Origin: Pseudolabrys sp.
Lineage (GTDB): Bacteria; Pseudomonadota; Alphaproteobacteria; Rhizobiales; Xanthobacteraceae
NCBI GenBank assembly: GCA_026125895.1
Contig: JAHCKG010000001.1
Location: 310,001 to 374,000 of the forward strand
Length of the DNA: 64,000 nt
Direction of reading: 5' to 3'
Shown here: positions 24,692-34,222 of the stretch, piece after piece
Layout of the letters: each line of letters begins with the position of its first letter
Position numbering within the stretch: position 1 is the stretch's first letter
Notes under the pieces: generated by a model
What the model was told of the DNA's origin: nothing
What the model saw: only the letters and a program-made list of their open reading frames with translations
The model's database searches: none
Translations under genes and position numbers: made by a program

Positions 24692-26535
24692 CAGTGGACC
24701 TCCTCGTGCATGCCGCCGAGATAGGCGTCCTGAACCGCGGCGTTGTTCTTGATTTCCTCGGGCGTGCCTTCCACCAGCACCGAGCCTTCGCGCAGCACCG
24801 TGATCTTCTCGGCGAGCTCGAAGATGGCGTCCATGTCGTGGTCGATCACGATCATGGTGCGGCCGCGGGCGATCGACTTGAGCAGCTTGACGGTCTCGAC
24901 GCGCTCGCGCGGGCTCATGCCGGCGAGCGGCTCGTCGAGCAATAGCAGCGATGGCGAAGTGGCGAGCGCCAGACCGATCTCGAGACGGCGCTTCTCGCCA
25001 TAAGCGAGATCCGACACCAGACGGTCGGCGCGCTTGGTCAGATGCACCAGCGCCAGGGTCTCATCGACACGCTTGTCGAGGCCTTCGACGCTGGAGATGT
25101 CCTTCAGAAGATCGAGCTTGAAGGAGCCGCGCTTCTGCGCCAGCGCCGCAATGACGACGTTCTCGCGAACCGTGAGCCGGGTGAAGAGCTGGTTGACCTG
25201 GTAGCTCTTGGTCAAGCCGAGCTGGCAGACTTCGGTGACGCTGTAGCCGGTGATGTCCTGCCCTTCGAACTCGATCTTGCCGGACGTCGGATGAACCTCG
25301 CAGGTCAGCATCTTGAAGAAGGTCGACTTGCCGGCGCCATTCGGACCGATGACGCCGCGCAACTCGCCGCGCCTGACGGCGAAGTCGATATTGTCGTTGG
25401 CGACCAGGCCGCCGTAGCGCTTGGAGATGCCGGTGGTCTGCAGGATCACGTCGGAGCCTCGCGCCACCGCCGAGCCGACCGAGGCCGGCGCCGCCGAGGA
25501 GCCGATTTCGGTGTCGTCGTCGGTATCGTAGGTGATTTCAGTCGGCTCTTCCTCCTTGGGCTTGCCGTAGCGGGCGAGCCGGTAGAGGTCGATCAGCCCG
25601 CCGACGATGCCGCGGCGCAGGAAGCAAACCAGCAGCACGAAGACGATGCCGAGCACCAGCTTCCAGGTGGCGCCGAGATGCAGCGTGTTCTGGAAGAAGT
25701 CGGAGAGATAGAGCCACACCGTGGCGCCGACCAGCGGCCCGAACAAGGTGCCGGCGCCGCCGATCGCCGTCTGCATCACGAGCTGGCCGGAAGTCTCGAA
25801 CATGAAGGCGTCCGGCGGCATGAAGCCCTGCATCATGCCGAGGAGGCCGCCGGCAAAACCGGCATAGGCCGCCGCGACGACGAAGGCGGTGAGTTTGTAG
25901 GTGTGGATGTTGTGGCCCACCGCCGCGGCGCGCAGCGGATTGTCGCGGATGGCGCGCAGCACGGCGCCGACCGGCGAGCGGATGATGCGCAGCGCGATCA
26001 CCATGCCGACGAAGAACCAGAAGGCGAGGAAGGCGTACATGGTCCAGTCGGTGTTGAAGCGCAGCGTGGTGAAGCCGAGATAGATCGAGGGCTGCGGCAC
26101 GCCGGGCAGGCCGTTTTCGCCCCCGGTGAATTCCGCCAGAGGGCTGAACTCGACGAAGAAGAACACCTCGGCGATCGCCACCGTGATCATGGCGAAATAG
26201 ATGCCGGTGCGTTGCAGGGCGATGAGGCCCACCAGATAACCGATCACGGTCGCCGCCAGCATGCCGATGACGAGGGACAGGAGCGGGTATGGGAAGCCGG
26301 CGACGGTCAACAGATAGGCCGCCACCATGCCGCCGGTGCCGAAGAAGGCCGATTGGCCGAAGGACAGGAGGCCGGTGAAGCCGAACAGGATATCGAAGCC
26401 GATGCCGAACAGGCCCCAGACGAGGATGCGGTTGATGGTAGTCGGCGAGAAGCCGAGATGCGGCAGGATGAAGGGCGCGGCGATCAGGCCGATCGCGGTG
26501 AGCACTTCGACGAGGAGCGGACGTTGCTTGAGCAT
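24691..26535 (-). CDS. Fused LivM permease and LivG ATPase of the liv-type ABC transporter
   Basis: 614 residues in two parts. Residues 1 to about 335 form a LivM-type permease with 8-10 membrane segments and the family motif FGFTGLLSFGQSAFFGTGGM. An acidic linker (KEEEPTEITYDTDDDTEIG) leads to a LivG-type ATPase from about 362: Walker A GPNGAGKSTFFKML, signature region SDLAYGEKRRLEIGLAL, Walker B LLLLDEPLAGMSP and switch His in VIDHDMDAIF. Permease and ATPase are usually separate genes; the fusion fixes their ratio. It lies between livH and livF with near-contiguous ends. Confidence 0.93.
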   Translation of the reverse strand: MLKQRPLLVEVLTAIGLIAAPFILPHLGFSPTTINRILVWGLFGIGFDILFGFTGLLSFGQSAFFGTGGMVAAYLLTVAGFPYPLLSLVIGMLAATVIGYLVGLIALQRTGIYFAMITVAIAEVFFFVEFSPLAEFTGGENGLPGVPQPSIYLGFTTLRFNTDWTMYAFLAFWFFVGMVIALRIIRSPVGAVLRAIRDNPLRAAAVGHNIHTYKLTAFVVAAAYAGFAGGLLGMMQGFMPPDAFMFETSGQLVMQTAIGGAGTLFGPLVGATVWLYLSDFFQNTLHLGATWKLVLGIVFVLLVCFLRRGIVGGLIDLYRLARYGKPKEEEPTEITYDTDDDTEIGSSAAPASVGSAVARGSDVILQTTGISKRYGGLVANDNIDFAVRRGELRGVIGPNGAGKSTFFKMLTCEVHPTSGKIEFEGQDITGYSVTEVCQLGLTKSYQVNQLFTRLTVRENVVIAALAQKRGSFKLDLLKDISSVEGLDKRVDETLALVHLTKRADRLVSDLAYGEKRRLEIGLALATSPSLLLLDEPLAGMSPRERVETVKLLKSIARGRTMIVIDHDMDAIFELAEKITVLREGSVLVEGTPEEIKNNAAVQDAYLGGMHEEVH

Positions 26536-26544
26536 GGGCCGGCC

Positions 26545-27420
26545 TTACTCGCGACCGGTGGTGCCGAGCAGGCCATAAGGCCGCAGCACCAGCACCAAGG
26601 TCATGGCGATGAACAGCATGACGTAGGAATAGCCGGGGTTGAACATGGAGGTGATGCTGATGATCTCGCCGGCGATCAGGCCGCCGAGCACGGCGCCCGG
26701 GAAAGAGCCGACGCCGCCGATCACCACGACCACGAAGGTCTGCACCAGAATGGCTTCGCCGACGTCCGGCGCGATCGAGACGACGGGAGCGTTGACGATG
26801 CCGGCAAAGCCGGCGGCCATGGCGCCGATGCCGAACACCAGCATGAACACCTTGTAGACGTCGATGCCGAGGGCATCGACCATGACCGAATCCTCGATGC
26901 CGGCGCGCACGATCATGCCGATTCGCGTGCGGTAGAGGATGACGTAGAGCACGATCAGTGCGATGGCGACGATGCCGAGCAGCGCCAGGCGGTAGGTCGG
27001 GTAGATCATGAAGCCGAGATTGGTGATGCCGGTAAACAGCGCCGGCGGCGGTGTCATCTTCGACAGGCTGCCGAAGCCGAAGCGCACCGCTTCGACGAAG
27101 ACGATGCCGAGGCCGAAGGTGACGAGAAGCTGATCCTCATGCGGCCGGCCGTAGAAATAGCGGATGATGCCGCGCTCCATGATGACGCCGACCAGCATCA
27201 CGAACAGCGATCCCGCGGCCACCGCGACCAGGAACGAACCCGTATAGGTGTAGGCCACCCAGCCGGCATAGCCGCCGAGCATGAACATCGCGCCGTGCGC
27301 GAGATTAAGGACGCCAAGCGTGCCGTAGATGATGGTGAGGCCGGAGGAGATCAGCGCTAGCAGCGCGCCGAGCACCAGCCCGTTGAAGCATTGCGAAAAG
27401 AAATTTGCCCAATTGACCAC
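26545..27420 (-). CDS. livH: LivH-type ABC transporter permease
   Basis: 291 residues, GTG start. Eight or so hydrophobic segments and the LivH hallmark LISSGLTIIYGTLGVLNLAHGAMFMLGGY-type N-terminus (read in parts), followed by the EAA-like loop RAGIEDSVMVDALGIDVYKVF and GGVGSFPGAVLGGLIAGE. Reading frames extend upstream of the GTG but are not family-like. 140 bases separate it from the binding-protein gene, allowing an internal regulatory site. Confidence 0.9.
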   Translation of the reverse strand: MVNWANFFSQCFNGLVLGALLALISSGLTIIYGTLGVLNLAHGAMFMLGGYAGWVAYTYTGSFLVAVAAGSLFVMLVGVIMERGIIRYFYGRPHEDQLLVTFGLGIVFVEAVRFGFGSLSKMTPPPALFTGITNLGFMIYPTYRLALLGIVAIALIVLYVILYRTRIGMIVRAGIEDSVMVDALGIDVYKVFMLVFGIGAMAAGFAGIVNAPVVSIAPDVGEAILVQTFVVVVIGGVGSFPGAVLGGLIAGEIISITSMFNPGYSYVMLFIAMTLVLVLRPYGLLGTTGRE

Positions 27421-27560
27421 GTTGTCGCCCGTCGTCCGAGGTTGGTGGGAAATGAAATTCGGCGAACCGAAAGTGCGCGAATGGCCGGGCGCGTCCCAAA
27501 GTCCGGCCCGGCCATCGCATCGCATGAAGTCGCCCGTCCGTCAGGACGGGCGCGTCACGA

Positions 27561-28907
27561 TCAGGTGTAGCTGCCGAGCTTGCAGCCGAACGCATCCGGC
27601 TTCTGCATCAACGGCTCGCCCGGAACGACTTCGAGAACTTCCCAGAAGTCCTCCTTGTTCTTCATGTCCTTCGGCGCCTTGCCCTTGACGATGACGACCG
27701 GGCGGACGCACTGGTGGTCTTCCGGACGATAGTGGCAATCGCCGACGAGGCCGGGAATGGTCTCGCCCTTTTCGTACTGCTTGATGATGTCCGGCGGGTA
27801 GAAGCTGTTCGCTTCGGTCACCATGCGCGCCCAGTGGGCGAAGCTGATGTAGCCGTTTTCCGCGCCCCATTCCGGCCGGTAGCCGAATTTCTTCTGGAAC
27901 GATTCGACGAACATCTTGGCCAGTGGATACTTGTCTTCCAGCGTCCACCAGAAGTCGGTCGCCGCATAGACGCCTTCGGTGAGCTCGGCGCCCACTTCCT
28001 TGGCGAGGAACGGGATCTGATACGGGATCACCATCTTCATCTTCGGCGTCAGGCCGAACTGCTTGGCCTGCTGAACCGAAAGCACGGCGTCGCGGCCCCA
28101 GTTGACGTTGACGATCACGTCGGCGCCGGAGTTGGCGATGTTGGTCAGATACTGCGAGAAGTCCTGCGTGCCGAGCGGCGAGATCTGGTTGGTCACCATG
28201 CTCCAGCCGCCGTTCTTGGTCAGGTAGTCGTTGACCGACTTGGTCACGGTGTGGCCGTAGGTGTAGTCCGGCGTCATGAACGCCGCCTTCTTGCCCTTGC
28301 CGTAGGCCTTGACCAGCACCGGGCCGATCGCGTTCGCCGCCGTCTCGCCGTAGAAGTTCTGGCGGAAGCCGTAGCGCACGCAGTCCTTGCCGGTGGTGTC
28401 GTTGGAGCCCGAGATCGCCGCGAGGTAAAGGATCTTTTCGCGCTGGGCGAACTTGTTGAGCGCCACCGCGACGGCCGACGAGGTCGAGCCGGTCATGCAG
28501 ATGATCTTGTGCTGGTTGATGAAGGTCTGCTGCGCCTGCACCGCCTGGTTCGGCTTGGCGGCGCTGTCGGCGGCGAGGATTTCGACCTTCTTGCCGAGCA
28601 GGCCCTTGGTCACCTTCGGCGCGATCTGCTTCATCAGCGGATGGCCGTTGTTGATGTGCTCGATGGCGAGCTGCATGCCCTTCAGCTCGTCTTCACCCTG
28701 CACCGCGTAGGTGCCGGTGCGCGGCACCGCGGCGCCGATATAGACGGTGTCGCCCTTCGAGCCTTCCGGCCAGGTGCCGATCGGCGGCTTGTCGGCCGCG
28801 AACACGTGATTCACGAATCCCGGAATCACCATGCTGCCCGCGAGTCCGGCGCTGCCCTGCAGCAGCGCGCGGCGGGACACGCCGTTGTCGTCAAAAGAAA
28901 AAGCCAT
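27561..28907 (-). CDS. ABC transporter substrate-binding protein (LivK/AmiC-like)
   Basis: 448 residues. The N-terminus has a twin-arginine-type leader, VSRRALLQGSAGLAGSMVIPG, with cleavage after the VFAAD region, so it may be exported folded by Tat. The mature part is a type I periplasmic binding fold: VYIGAAVPRTGTYAVQGEDELKGM, a long lobe with GSTSSAVAVALNKFAQ and FMTPDYTYGHTV. It delivers ligand to the LivH/LivMG/LivF complex encoded downstream and is the first gene of that operon. Ligand unknown. Confidence 0.9.
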   Translation of the reverse strand: MAFSFDDNGVSRRALLQGSAGLAGSMVIPGFVNHVFAADKPPIGTWPEGSKGDTVYIGAAVPRTGTYAVQGEDELKGMQLAIEHINNGHPLMKQIAPKVTKGLLGKKVEILAADSAAKPNQAVQAQQTFINQHKIICMTGSTSSAVAVALNKFAQREKILYLAAISGSNDTTGKDCVRYGFRQNFYGETAANAIGPVLVKAYGKGKKAAFMTPDYTYGHTVTKSVNDYLTKNGGWSMVTNQISPLGTQDFSQYLTNIANSGADVIVNVNWGRDAVLSVQQAKQFGLTPKMKMVIPYQIPFLAKEVGAELTEGVYAATDFWWTLEDKYPLAKMFVESFQKKFGYRPEWGAENGYISFAHWARMVTEANSFYPPDIIKQYEKGETIPGLVGDCHYRPEDHQCVRPVVIVKGKAPKDMKNKEDFWEVLEVVPGEPLMQKPDAFGCKLGSYT

Positions 28908-29667
28908 ATCAGTTCTCCTCCCTTATGAGGTTCATCCGAGGCACTCCCCGAATGTGTTTGTGTTTTGTCTGCGACGCCGATGTTTCGGCCGTCGCTGACG
29001 GCTGCCGCGAACGCCCCCTATGCAGCAGCGTGCCATCCACGCGCCGAGTGTTCGCGCGCCGATGTCGTCATTGTCGCAAATTCCGTCATGGAGATCACGC
29101 CACGTCAATGCCACTTTCGTTCGAGATCGCGTTGCCGCGACGCGACGACGATGCTGCAACGCGCGCGACGATGATCGCAACGATAATGATGCGCGAACAC
29201 AAGCGCGCGATGCTCGGCGAGCGACAGCATCGATGCATTGATTGCTCCTGCCTCTCAGCGACTATCATTCAATTGGCATTGCCTATGGAACTCACGCGCC
29301 GCACGCGCACGAGTCATCTGCGAAAAATTCTGCGCGATGACTCGCGACGCGGCCGCGAGAGCTTGCGTGGTCGGTGTTCGATTTTTTTCCGCTCTGACGC
29401 GGCGCGCCGCCTCGCATGACAGATGAGCGACGGCGCTGCCGCGCCCGCGCATCGTCGCGGTGCGTCCGCGGCTGCGACGAAAGTCGCAACGCCGGCGGCC
29501 TCCGCGCCACTCTCTCTATCTATGCTGCAGTGCGGTCGGCGGCAGCTTGCCAAACCGCCCGCTTTTCGGTCTTGTCCTGCGCCGGGTCGCCGGCGCGTCC
29601 GCGTCCGCGCGACCTCCTGCGAGGCCCGCTTGCGAGGCTGTTGGAACGTTCGCCCATCACCGAAACC
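28908..29667. other. Long divergent intergenic region, no supported gene
   Basis: 760 bases between the liv operon and a membrane protein gene. Frames exist on both strands but their translations are arginine-rich and unlike proteins. The DNA is unusually rich in GCGC and CGATG/GCGAC words, for example around 29130-29240. It must hold the promoters of both flanking units. A tandem repeat of 12 bases (ACCGAAACCATG) spans the possible start of the right gene at 29659-29682. Confidence 0.5.
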
Positions 29668-30270
29668 ATGACCGAAACCATGTCCGAAGCCACCAGCGCC
29701 GCCGCCGTTCCGCAGCCCGATCCCGGTCTCGTCCGCCCGCTCGCCGTCGCGCTCGCCCTGATCGCGCTCGCGGTGATGGTCGCCGCCATCCTGATCGGCA
29801 ATCAGTGGTTCCTCACTTACGTGCACATCATGGCCGGCGTGCTGTGGACCGGCATCGACCTGTTCATGGGCTTCATCATCGGCCCGGTGCTGCGGCTGAC
29901 CGCGCTGCCGGTGCGCCGCGCGGTGATGCTCAACCTCATCCCGCGCACCGTGTTCCTGATGCCGAGCCTGTCGATCATCACCTCGACGTCGGGCTGGTTC
30001 CTCGCCTCGCAGATCGGCTATCTCGATCTCGGCTATCCGGAGTTCTGGTGGGTGATCGCCGCGCTGGCGATCGTCACCGTGCTCGGCGTGCAGGGCCTGT
30101 TCTATCTGCTGCCGACCAACATCCGGCTCTATTACATCTACCAGCGCCCCGACGCCGACCCGGCCGAGATCGTCCGCGTCATGGGCTCCTATATCCGCGT
30201 CGTCGCCATCCAGGGCGCGATGCAGGTCGCGATCATCGTGGTGATGGCGAAGTTCGGCTCGGGACTCTAG
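29668..30270 (+). CDS. Membrane protein, DUF2269-like
   Basis: 200 residues with four or five membrane segments: LAVALALIALAVMVAAILIG, a segment around YVHIMAGVLWTGIDLFMGFI, LSIITSTSGWFLASQ, WVIAALAIVTVLGVQGLFYLL and a C-terminal helix. The histidine in YVHIMAGVLWTG is of the type seen in DUF2269 and cytochrome-like membrane proteins. ATG at 29668 or 29680 could be the start because the 12-base repeat offers both. Function not known; it stands alone in front of a convergent PAS gene. Confidence 0.6.
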   Translation: MTETMSEATSAAAVPQPDPGLVRPLAVALALIALAVMVAAILIGNQWFLTYVHIMAGVLWTGIDLFMGFIIGPVLRLTALPVRRAVMLNLIPRTVFLMPSLSIITSTSGWFLASQIGYLDLGYPEFWWVIAALAIVTVLGVQGLFYLLPTNIRLYYIYQRPDADPAEIVRVMGSYIRVVAIQGAMQVAIIVVMAKFGSGL

Positions 30271-30364
30271 GCGTCCAGACAAGCGTGCCTTCGGACTTGA
30301 TCCGGGGTGGCGACCGGCTTTCGCCGGCGCGGACCTTCGGTTCGGACCAGAGCCTGCGCAAAAA

Positions 30365-30736
30365 TCAGTCGCGGTCGATGCAGACCCAGACGCCGCCGCG
30401 CGAGGCCGACTGCACGCGGACCCGCATGTCGCGCTTCGGATTGTGGTAGTCGCCGGTCCAGCCGAATTCGAGATTGACCGGGCCCTCCGCCGCCGCCTCG
30501 GCGATCCGGCCGCAGAAATCCGCGCCGCCGAACTTCTCGCATAATTCGTAGAGATTGATTCCCACCGCCGACTGGTTGTAGCCGGACAGCCGCGCCTCGG
30601 TGTCGCTGTAGAACCGGATCAGGCCGTCGAGATCGAGCAGCATCACTCCGAACGGCAGCGCGTTGAGCTCGGCCTGACTGAGATTTTCGATTTGTTGCGC
30701 GAGATCGGGGGAGTCGAAATCGACCGGTCCAGCCAT
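30365..30736 (-). CDS. PAS protein of the photoactive yellow protein (PYP) type
   Basis: 123 residues, nearly the size of PYP (125). Order: LSQAELNALPFGVMLLDLDG, RFYSDTEARLSG, INLYELCEKF, LEFGWTGDYHNPKRDMRVRV and the end GVWVCIDRD. By alignment from memory, the tyrosine and glutamate that hold the chromophore in PYP (Y42 and E46) have equivalents in FYSDTE, but the chromophore cysteine position reads F, with a Cys three residues earlier. AGGGGA sits 6 bases before the ATG. It is a lone cytoplasmic sensor. It could be a light or ligand sensor or a PAS domain that lost its pigment. Confidence 0.72.
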   Translation of the reverse strand: MAGPVDFDSPDLAQQIENLSQAELNALPFGVMLLDLDGLIRFYSDTEARLSGYNQSAVGINLYELCEKFGGADFCGRIAEAAAEGPVNLEFGWTGDYHNPKRDMRVRVQSASRGGVWVCIDRD

Positions 30737-30996
30737 GAAGTCCCCTTCCCCAATCGTTTCTTCTTGTTGCCGCTGACAGAGCGCGGCTTTGTCGGCCGGA
30801 TCACTCCGGCAGCGGCATCTGAGCATGCCCGCGATGGACGCGCAGCCACAATTTCACCTTACACACGAAATTTGTCGCTCCTAAAAATTTTAAGATTGAA
30901 TAGTCGCAACCCGCGGATTTGAGGTGGCTGATTTTAATGGATCGGAAGAGAATTGACAGTGTACCAACGAATCGCGCGGCGGCGGCGCGACGCGCG

Positions 30997-31968
30997 CTAA
31001 CCGATCCTGATATGCGCGGCCTCGACCGCGCGCCGCATGCGGGCGAGTTCCCGCGCGATCGCGGCGCGGAATTCCGCCGGCGTATTGCCGACCGGCCGCG
31101 CCTGCTGCAACGCCAGCGCGCGGGCCGCCTCCGGCGCGGCGAGCGCCGTCACCGTCGCGGCATGGAGCCGGGCGATGGCGGCCGGCGGGGTCGCGGCCGG
31201 CGCGACGAGGCCGAAGAAGGCCGTCCAGTCGAGGTCGGACAATCCCAGCTCCGCGAAGGTCGGCACCTGCGGCAGCACGGCGACGCGGGCCGCGCCGGAC
31301 ACCGCGAGCGCGCGCAGCTTGCCGGCCTGCACCTGCGGCAGCGAGGTCGGCAGGTTGTCGAACAGCACCGCGATCTGCCCGCCGATTGCGTCGCTGATCG
31401 CCGGGCCCATGCCGCGATAGGGCACGTGGACGAGATCGGTGCCGGTCGCGAGCTTGAACTGCTCGCCCATCAGATGCGCCACCGAGCCGTTGCCCGACGA
31501 GCCGTAGCTCAGCTTGCCCGGCTGCGCTTTCGCTAGCGCGATGAACTCCGCCATCGTCTTTGCCGGCACCGCGGGATGGATCGACATGATGTTCGGCACC
31601 GCGGCGATGGTGGTGATCGGCGCGAGATCCTTGGTCACGTCGTAAGGCAGGTTGCGATAGGCCGCCGGATTGATGGCGAGCGTCGAGACGGTGCCCATGC
31701 CGATGGTAGTGCCGTCAGGCGGCGCCTTCACGATCAGCGCGGTGCCGAGCGAGCCGCCCGCCCCGGCATGGTTCTCGACCACGACCTGCTGCTTCAGCTC
31801 CTCCGCCAGCCCGCGCGCGGCGACGCGGGCGATGACATCCGTCGAGCCGCCCGCCGCGAAGGGCACGATCAGCGTGATGCGCTTTGCGGGATACGCGCCT
31901 TGCGCACGCGCACCGCCGGCCAGCGCGCTCGCACCAAGACCGAGAAGAACAGAGCGGCGACTGGACAT
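30997..31968 (-). CDS. Bug-family (tripartite tricarboxylate transporter) periplasmic binding protein
   Basis: 323 residues with signal peptide SSRRSVLLGLGASALAGGARAQ. The mature protein has the Bug hallmarks ITLIVPFAAGGSTDVIAR, VENHAGAGGSLGT, INPAAYRNLPYDVTKDLAPI, GKLSYGSSGNGSVAHLMGEQF and VPYRGMGPAISD. Bug proteins bind carboxylates for TctAB permeases or act as sensors; no tctA or tctB lies nearby, a common state for Bug genes. ATG 31968 fits the leader; the frame upstream is a REP-type palindrome translated. Confidence 0.9.
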   Translation of the reverse strand: MSSRRSVLLGLGASALAGGARAQGAYPAKRITLIVPFAAGGSTDVIARVAARGLAEELKQQVVVENHAGAGGSLGTALIVKAPPDGTTIGMGTVSTLAINPAAYRNLPYDVTKDLAPITTIAAVPNIMSIHPAVPAKTMAEFIALAKAQPGKLSYGSSGNGSVAHLMGEQFKLATGTDLVHVPYRGMGPAISDAIGGQIAVLFDNLPTSLPQVQAGKLRALAVSGAARVAVLPQVPTFAELGLSDLDWTAFFGLVAPAATPPAAIARLHAATVTALAAPEAARALALQQARPVGNTPAEFRAAIARELARMRRAVEAAHIRIG

Positions 31969-31996
31969 GGCTTGAAGCAGATGCCCTTCCGTAGTC

Positions 31997-32019
31997 ATGC
32001 GCGGGCTTGACCCGCGCAT
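31997..32019. repeat. REP-type palindrome
   Basis: ATGCGCGGG, loop CTTGA, CCCGCGCAT: a perfect 9-bp stem of the GGGCTTGACCC type that is scattered in rhizobial intergenic DNA. It sits between the Bug gene and a nuclease pseudogene. Confidence 0.75.
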
Positions 32020-32040
32020 CCATGATGAAGCACTGCAACT

Positions 32041-32303
32041 GAGAGACTTACCAACCCATCAACCAGGGCCTGCTTGGCCCTGCTCCAGCCTTTGATTTCG
32101 TTCCGCCGCAACGGCGTCCGTGATGTTGGGAAAGCGCTCGAGAAAACGAGCGTCACCGGCCGGCGCATCGCCGCAGAAGCCATTGAACGTGCCGGCATTG
32201 TGCTCGGCAACGCGCTCCTCGAGAGGCCTTGCGCGTCGTGCCGACATAGAAATGTCCGTCGGCGCAACGCAGCATGTAGAGGATAGCCCACCACGGGCCT
32301 CAT
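32041..32303 (-). pseudogene. GIY-YIG nuclease-domain protein, frameshifted
   Basis: The minus strand encodes pieces of a GIY-YIG/UPF0213 protein in different frames. WAILYMLRCADGHFYVGTT begins it and runs to VAEHNAGTFNG in one frame, then RRPVTLVFS in another, then ERFPNITDAVAAER in the first and EIKGWSRAKQALVDG in the third. The intact protein is about 95 residues. At least three small indels break it, so it cannot make an active nuclease. Confidence 0.75.
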
Positions 32304-32427
32304 CCTTTCGAGACGCCTGGCGGCGCCTCCTCAGGATGAGGATTATCGTTGCGCGAAGTCAATCCTCAAGCCTCATCCTGGAGGAGCCCGCCGAAGCGTC
32401 AGCGACGGCGGGTCTCGAAGGATGAGT
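32298..32427. repeat. Pair of CCTCATCC/GGATGAGG intergenic palindromes
   Basis: Two arms of the same repeat family: CCTCATCC (32298) with CTCCTCAGGATGAGG (32327-32341), then CCTCATCC (32371) with GGATGAG (32420-32426). The same 15-mer recurs at 35296-35310 and 35477-35491. Non-coding, between the nuclease pseudogene and fumarase, and a possible termination region for fumarase. Confidence 0.75.
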
Positions 32428-32436
32428 TGATCGCAC

Positions 32437-34080
32437 TCAACCCAAATTCAACTCCTTGAAGAAGTCGTTCCCCTTGTCGTCGATGACGATGAAGGCCGGG
32501 AAGTTCTCGACCTCGATCTTCCAGATCGCTTCCATGCCGAGCTCGGGATATTCCTGCACCTCGACCTTCTTGATGCAGTGCTCGGCCAGATTGGCCGCCG
32601 CGCCGCCGATCGAGGCGAGATAGAAGCCGCCGTGCTTCTTGCAGGCACCGCGCACCTGCGCCGAGCGGTTGCCCTTGGCCACCATCACCATCGAGCCGCC
32701 GGCCTCCTGGAACTGGTCGACATAAGAGTCCATGCGCCCCGCGGTGGTCGGGCCGAAAGCGCCGGAGGCATAGCCCTCCGGCGTCTTGGCCGGACCGGCG
32801 TAATACACCGGGTGGTTCTTGAAGTAGTCCGGCAGGCCCTGCCCGCTCTCCAGCCGCTCGCGCAGCTTGGCATGCGCGATGTCGCGCGCGACGATCATGG
32901 TGCCGGTCAGCGACAGCCGCGTCTTCACCGGATACTGCGAGAGCTGCGCCAGCACTTCCTTCATCGGCCGCGACAGGTCGACCTTGACCACCTCGCCACC
33001 CAATTTCTCCTGATCGACCTCGGGCAGATACTGCGCCGGGTGATGCTCGAGCTCCTCGAGGAAGACGCCGTCTTTGGTGATCTTGCCGAGCGCCTGGCGG
33101 TCCGCCGAGCACGACACGCCCAAACCAATGGGCAATGACGCGCCGTGGCGCGGCAGACGGATGACGCGCACGTCGTGGCAGAAATACTTGCCGCCGAACT
33201 GCGCGCCGACGCCGAGCGACTGCGTCAGTCTGTGGATCTCCTGCTCCATCGCGGTATCGCGGAAGGCGTGGCCATCCTCGCTGCCGGAAGTCGGCAGGTT
33301 ATCGAGATACTTGGTCGAGGCGAGCTTCACCGTCTTCAGCGTCAGCTCGGCCGAGGTGCCGCCGATGACGATGGCGAGGTGATACGGCGGGCACGCCGCG
33401 GTGCCGAGCGTCAGGATCTTCTCCTTGAGGAACGCCACCATGCGGTCATGCGTCAGGATCGACGGCGTCGCCTGGAAGAGAAACGTCTTGTTGGCCGAGC
33501 CGCCGCCCTTGGCGACGAACAGGAACTTGTAGGCATCCTCGCCCTCGGCATAGATCTCGACCTGCGCCGGCATGTTCGAGCGGGTGTTCTTCTCCTCGAA
33601 CATCGAGATCGGCGCGAGCTGCGAATAGCGCAGGTTCTTTTTCAGATAGGCGTCGCGCGCGCCCTCGGCGAGCGCCGCCTCGTCGGAGCCGTCGGTGAAC
33701 ACCAGCCGGCCCTTCTTGCCCATGATGATGGCGGTGCCGGTGTCCTGGCACATCGGCAGCACGCCGCCGGCGGCGATGTTGGCGTTCTTGAGGAGGTCAT
33801 AGGCGACGAACTTGTCGTTCGCCGTCGACTCCGGATCGTCCAGCACCTTGCGCAGCTGCGCCAGATGCGCCGGGCGCAGCAGGTGGTTGATGTCCTCGAA
33901 GGCGGCCTCCGACAAAGCCTTGATGGCCGAGCCCTCGACCACCAGCATGTCGCGGCCCATCACCTTCTCGACCCGCACGCCCTCGGACGTGATTTTGCGG
34001 TACTTCGTGGTGTCGGGACCGAGCGGAAACAGCGGGGAATGGTGGTAGGCGGGCAAGGGGGATGAGATGGGGGCGTTCAT
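32437..34080 (-). CDS. fumA: Class I (4Fe-4S) fumarate hydratase
   Basis: 547 residues, the size of class I fumarases with alpha and beta halves in one chain. The N-terminal catalytic half has [18 protein letters not shown] (cluster cysteine), [35 protein letters not shown] and the third cysteine in [11 protein letters not shown]; the C-terminal half has [13 protein letters not shown] and [17 protein letters not shown]. It interconverts fumarate and malate in the TCA cycle and is sensitive to oxygen and superoxide. ATG 34080 is preferred over a longer frame to 34155 because family members begin near here. No operon partners. Confidence 0.93.
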   Translation of the reverse strand: MNAPISSPLPAYHHSPLFPLGPDTTKYRKITSEGVRVEKVMGRDMLVVEGSAIKALSEAAFEDINHLLRPAHLAQLRKVLDDPESTANDKFVAYDLLKNANIAAGGVLPMCQDTGTAIIMGKKGRLVFTDGSDEAALAEGARDAYLKKNLRYSQLAPISMFEEKNTRSNMPAQVEIYAEGEDAYKFLFVAKGGGSANKTFLFQATPSILTHDRMVAFLKEKILTLGTAACPPYHLAIVIGGTSAELTLKTVKLASTKYLDNLPTSGSEDGHAFRDTAMEQEIHRLTQSLGVGAQFGGKYFCHDVRVIRLPRHGASLPIGLGVSCSADRQALGKITKDGVFLEELEHHPAQYLPEVDQEKLGGEVVKVDLSRPMKEVLAQLSQYPVKTRLSLTGTMIVARDIAHAKLRERLESGQGLPDYFKNHPVYYAGPAKTPEGYASGAFGPTTAGRMDSYVDQFQEAGGSMVMVAKGNRSAQVRGACKKHGGFYLASIGGAAANLAEHCIKKVEVQEYPELGMEAIWKIEVENFPAFIVIDDKGNDFFKELNLG

Positions 34081-34222
34081 GGGGAGGCCTTGGCAGTTAG
34101 AAAACCTTCGACGACAGTTCGTATTAGCTTCCGGACTAGGAAGCCACATAAACATAAATTAATCTCGCTACATATTGGGCATCCAGTTCGGAACCGCACG
34201 CAAATCGCCGCACAGGCTTCCT

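Noticed and set aside
25042-27360. Long plus-strand frame opposite the liv genes
   Set aside because: Its H/D/R/A-rich translation is the antisense of ABC transporter genes with intact motifs; a GC-skew shadow.
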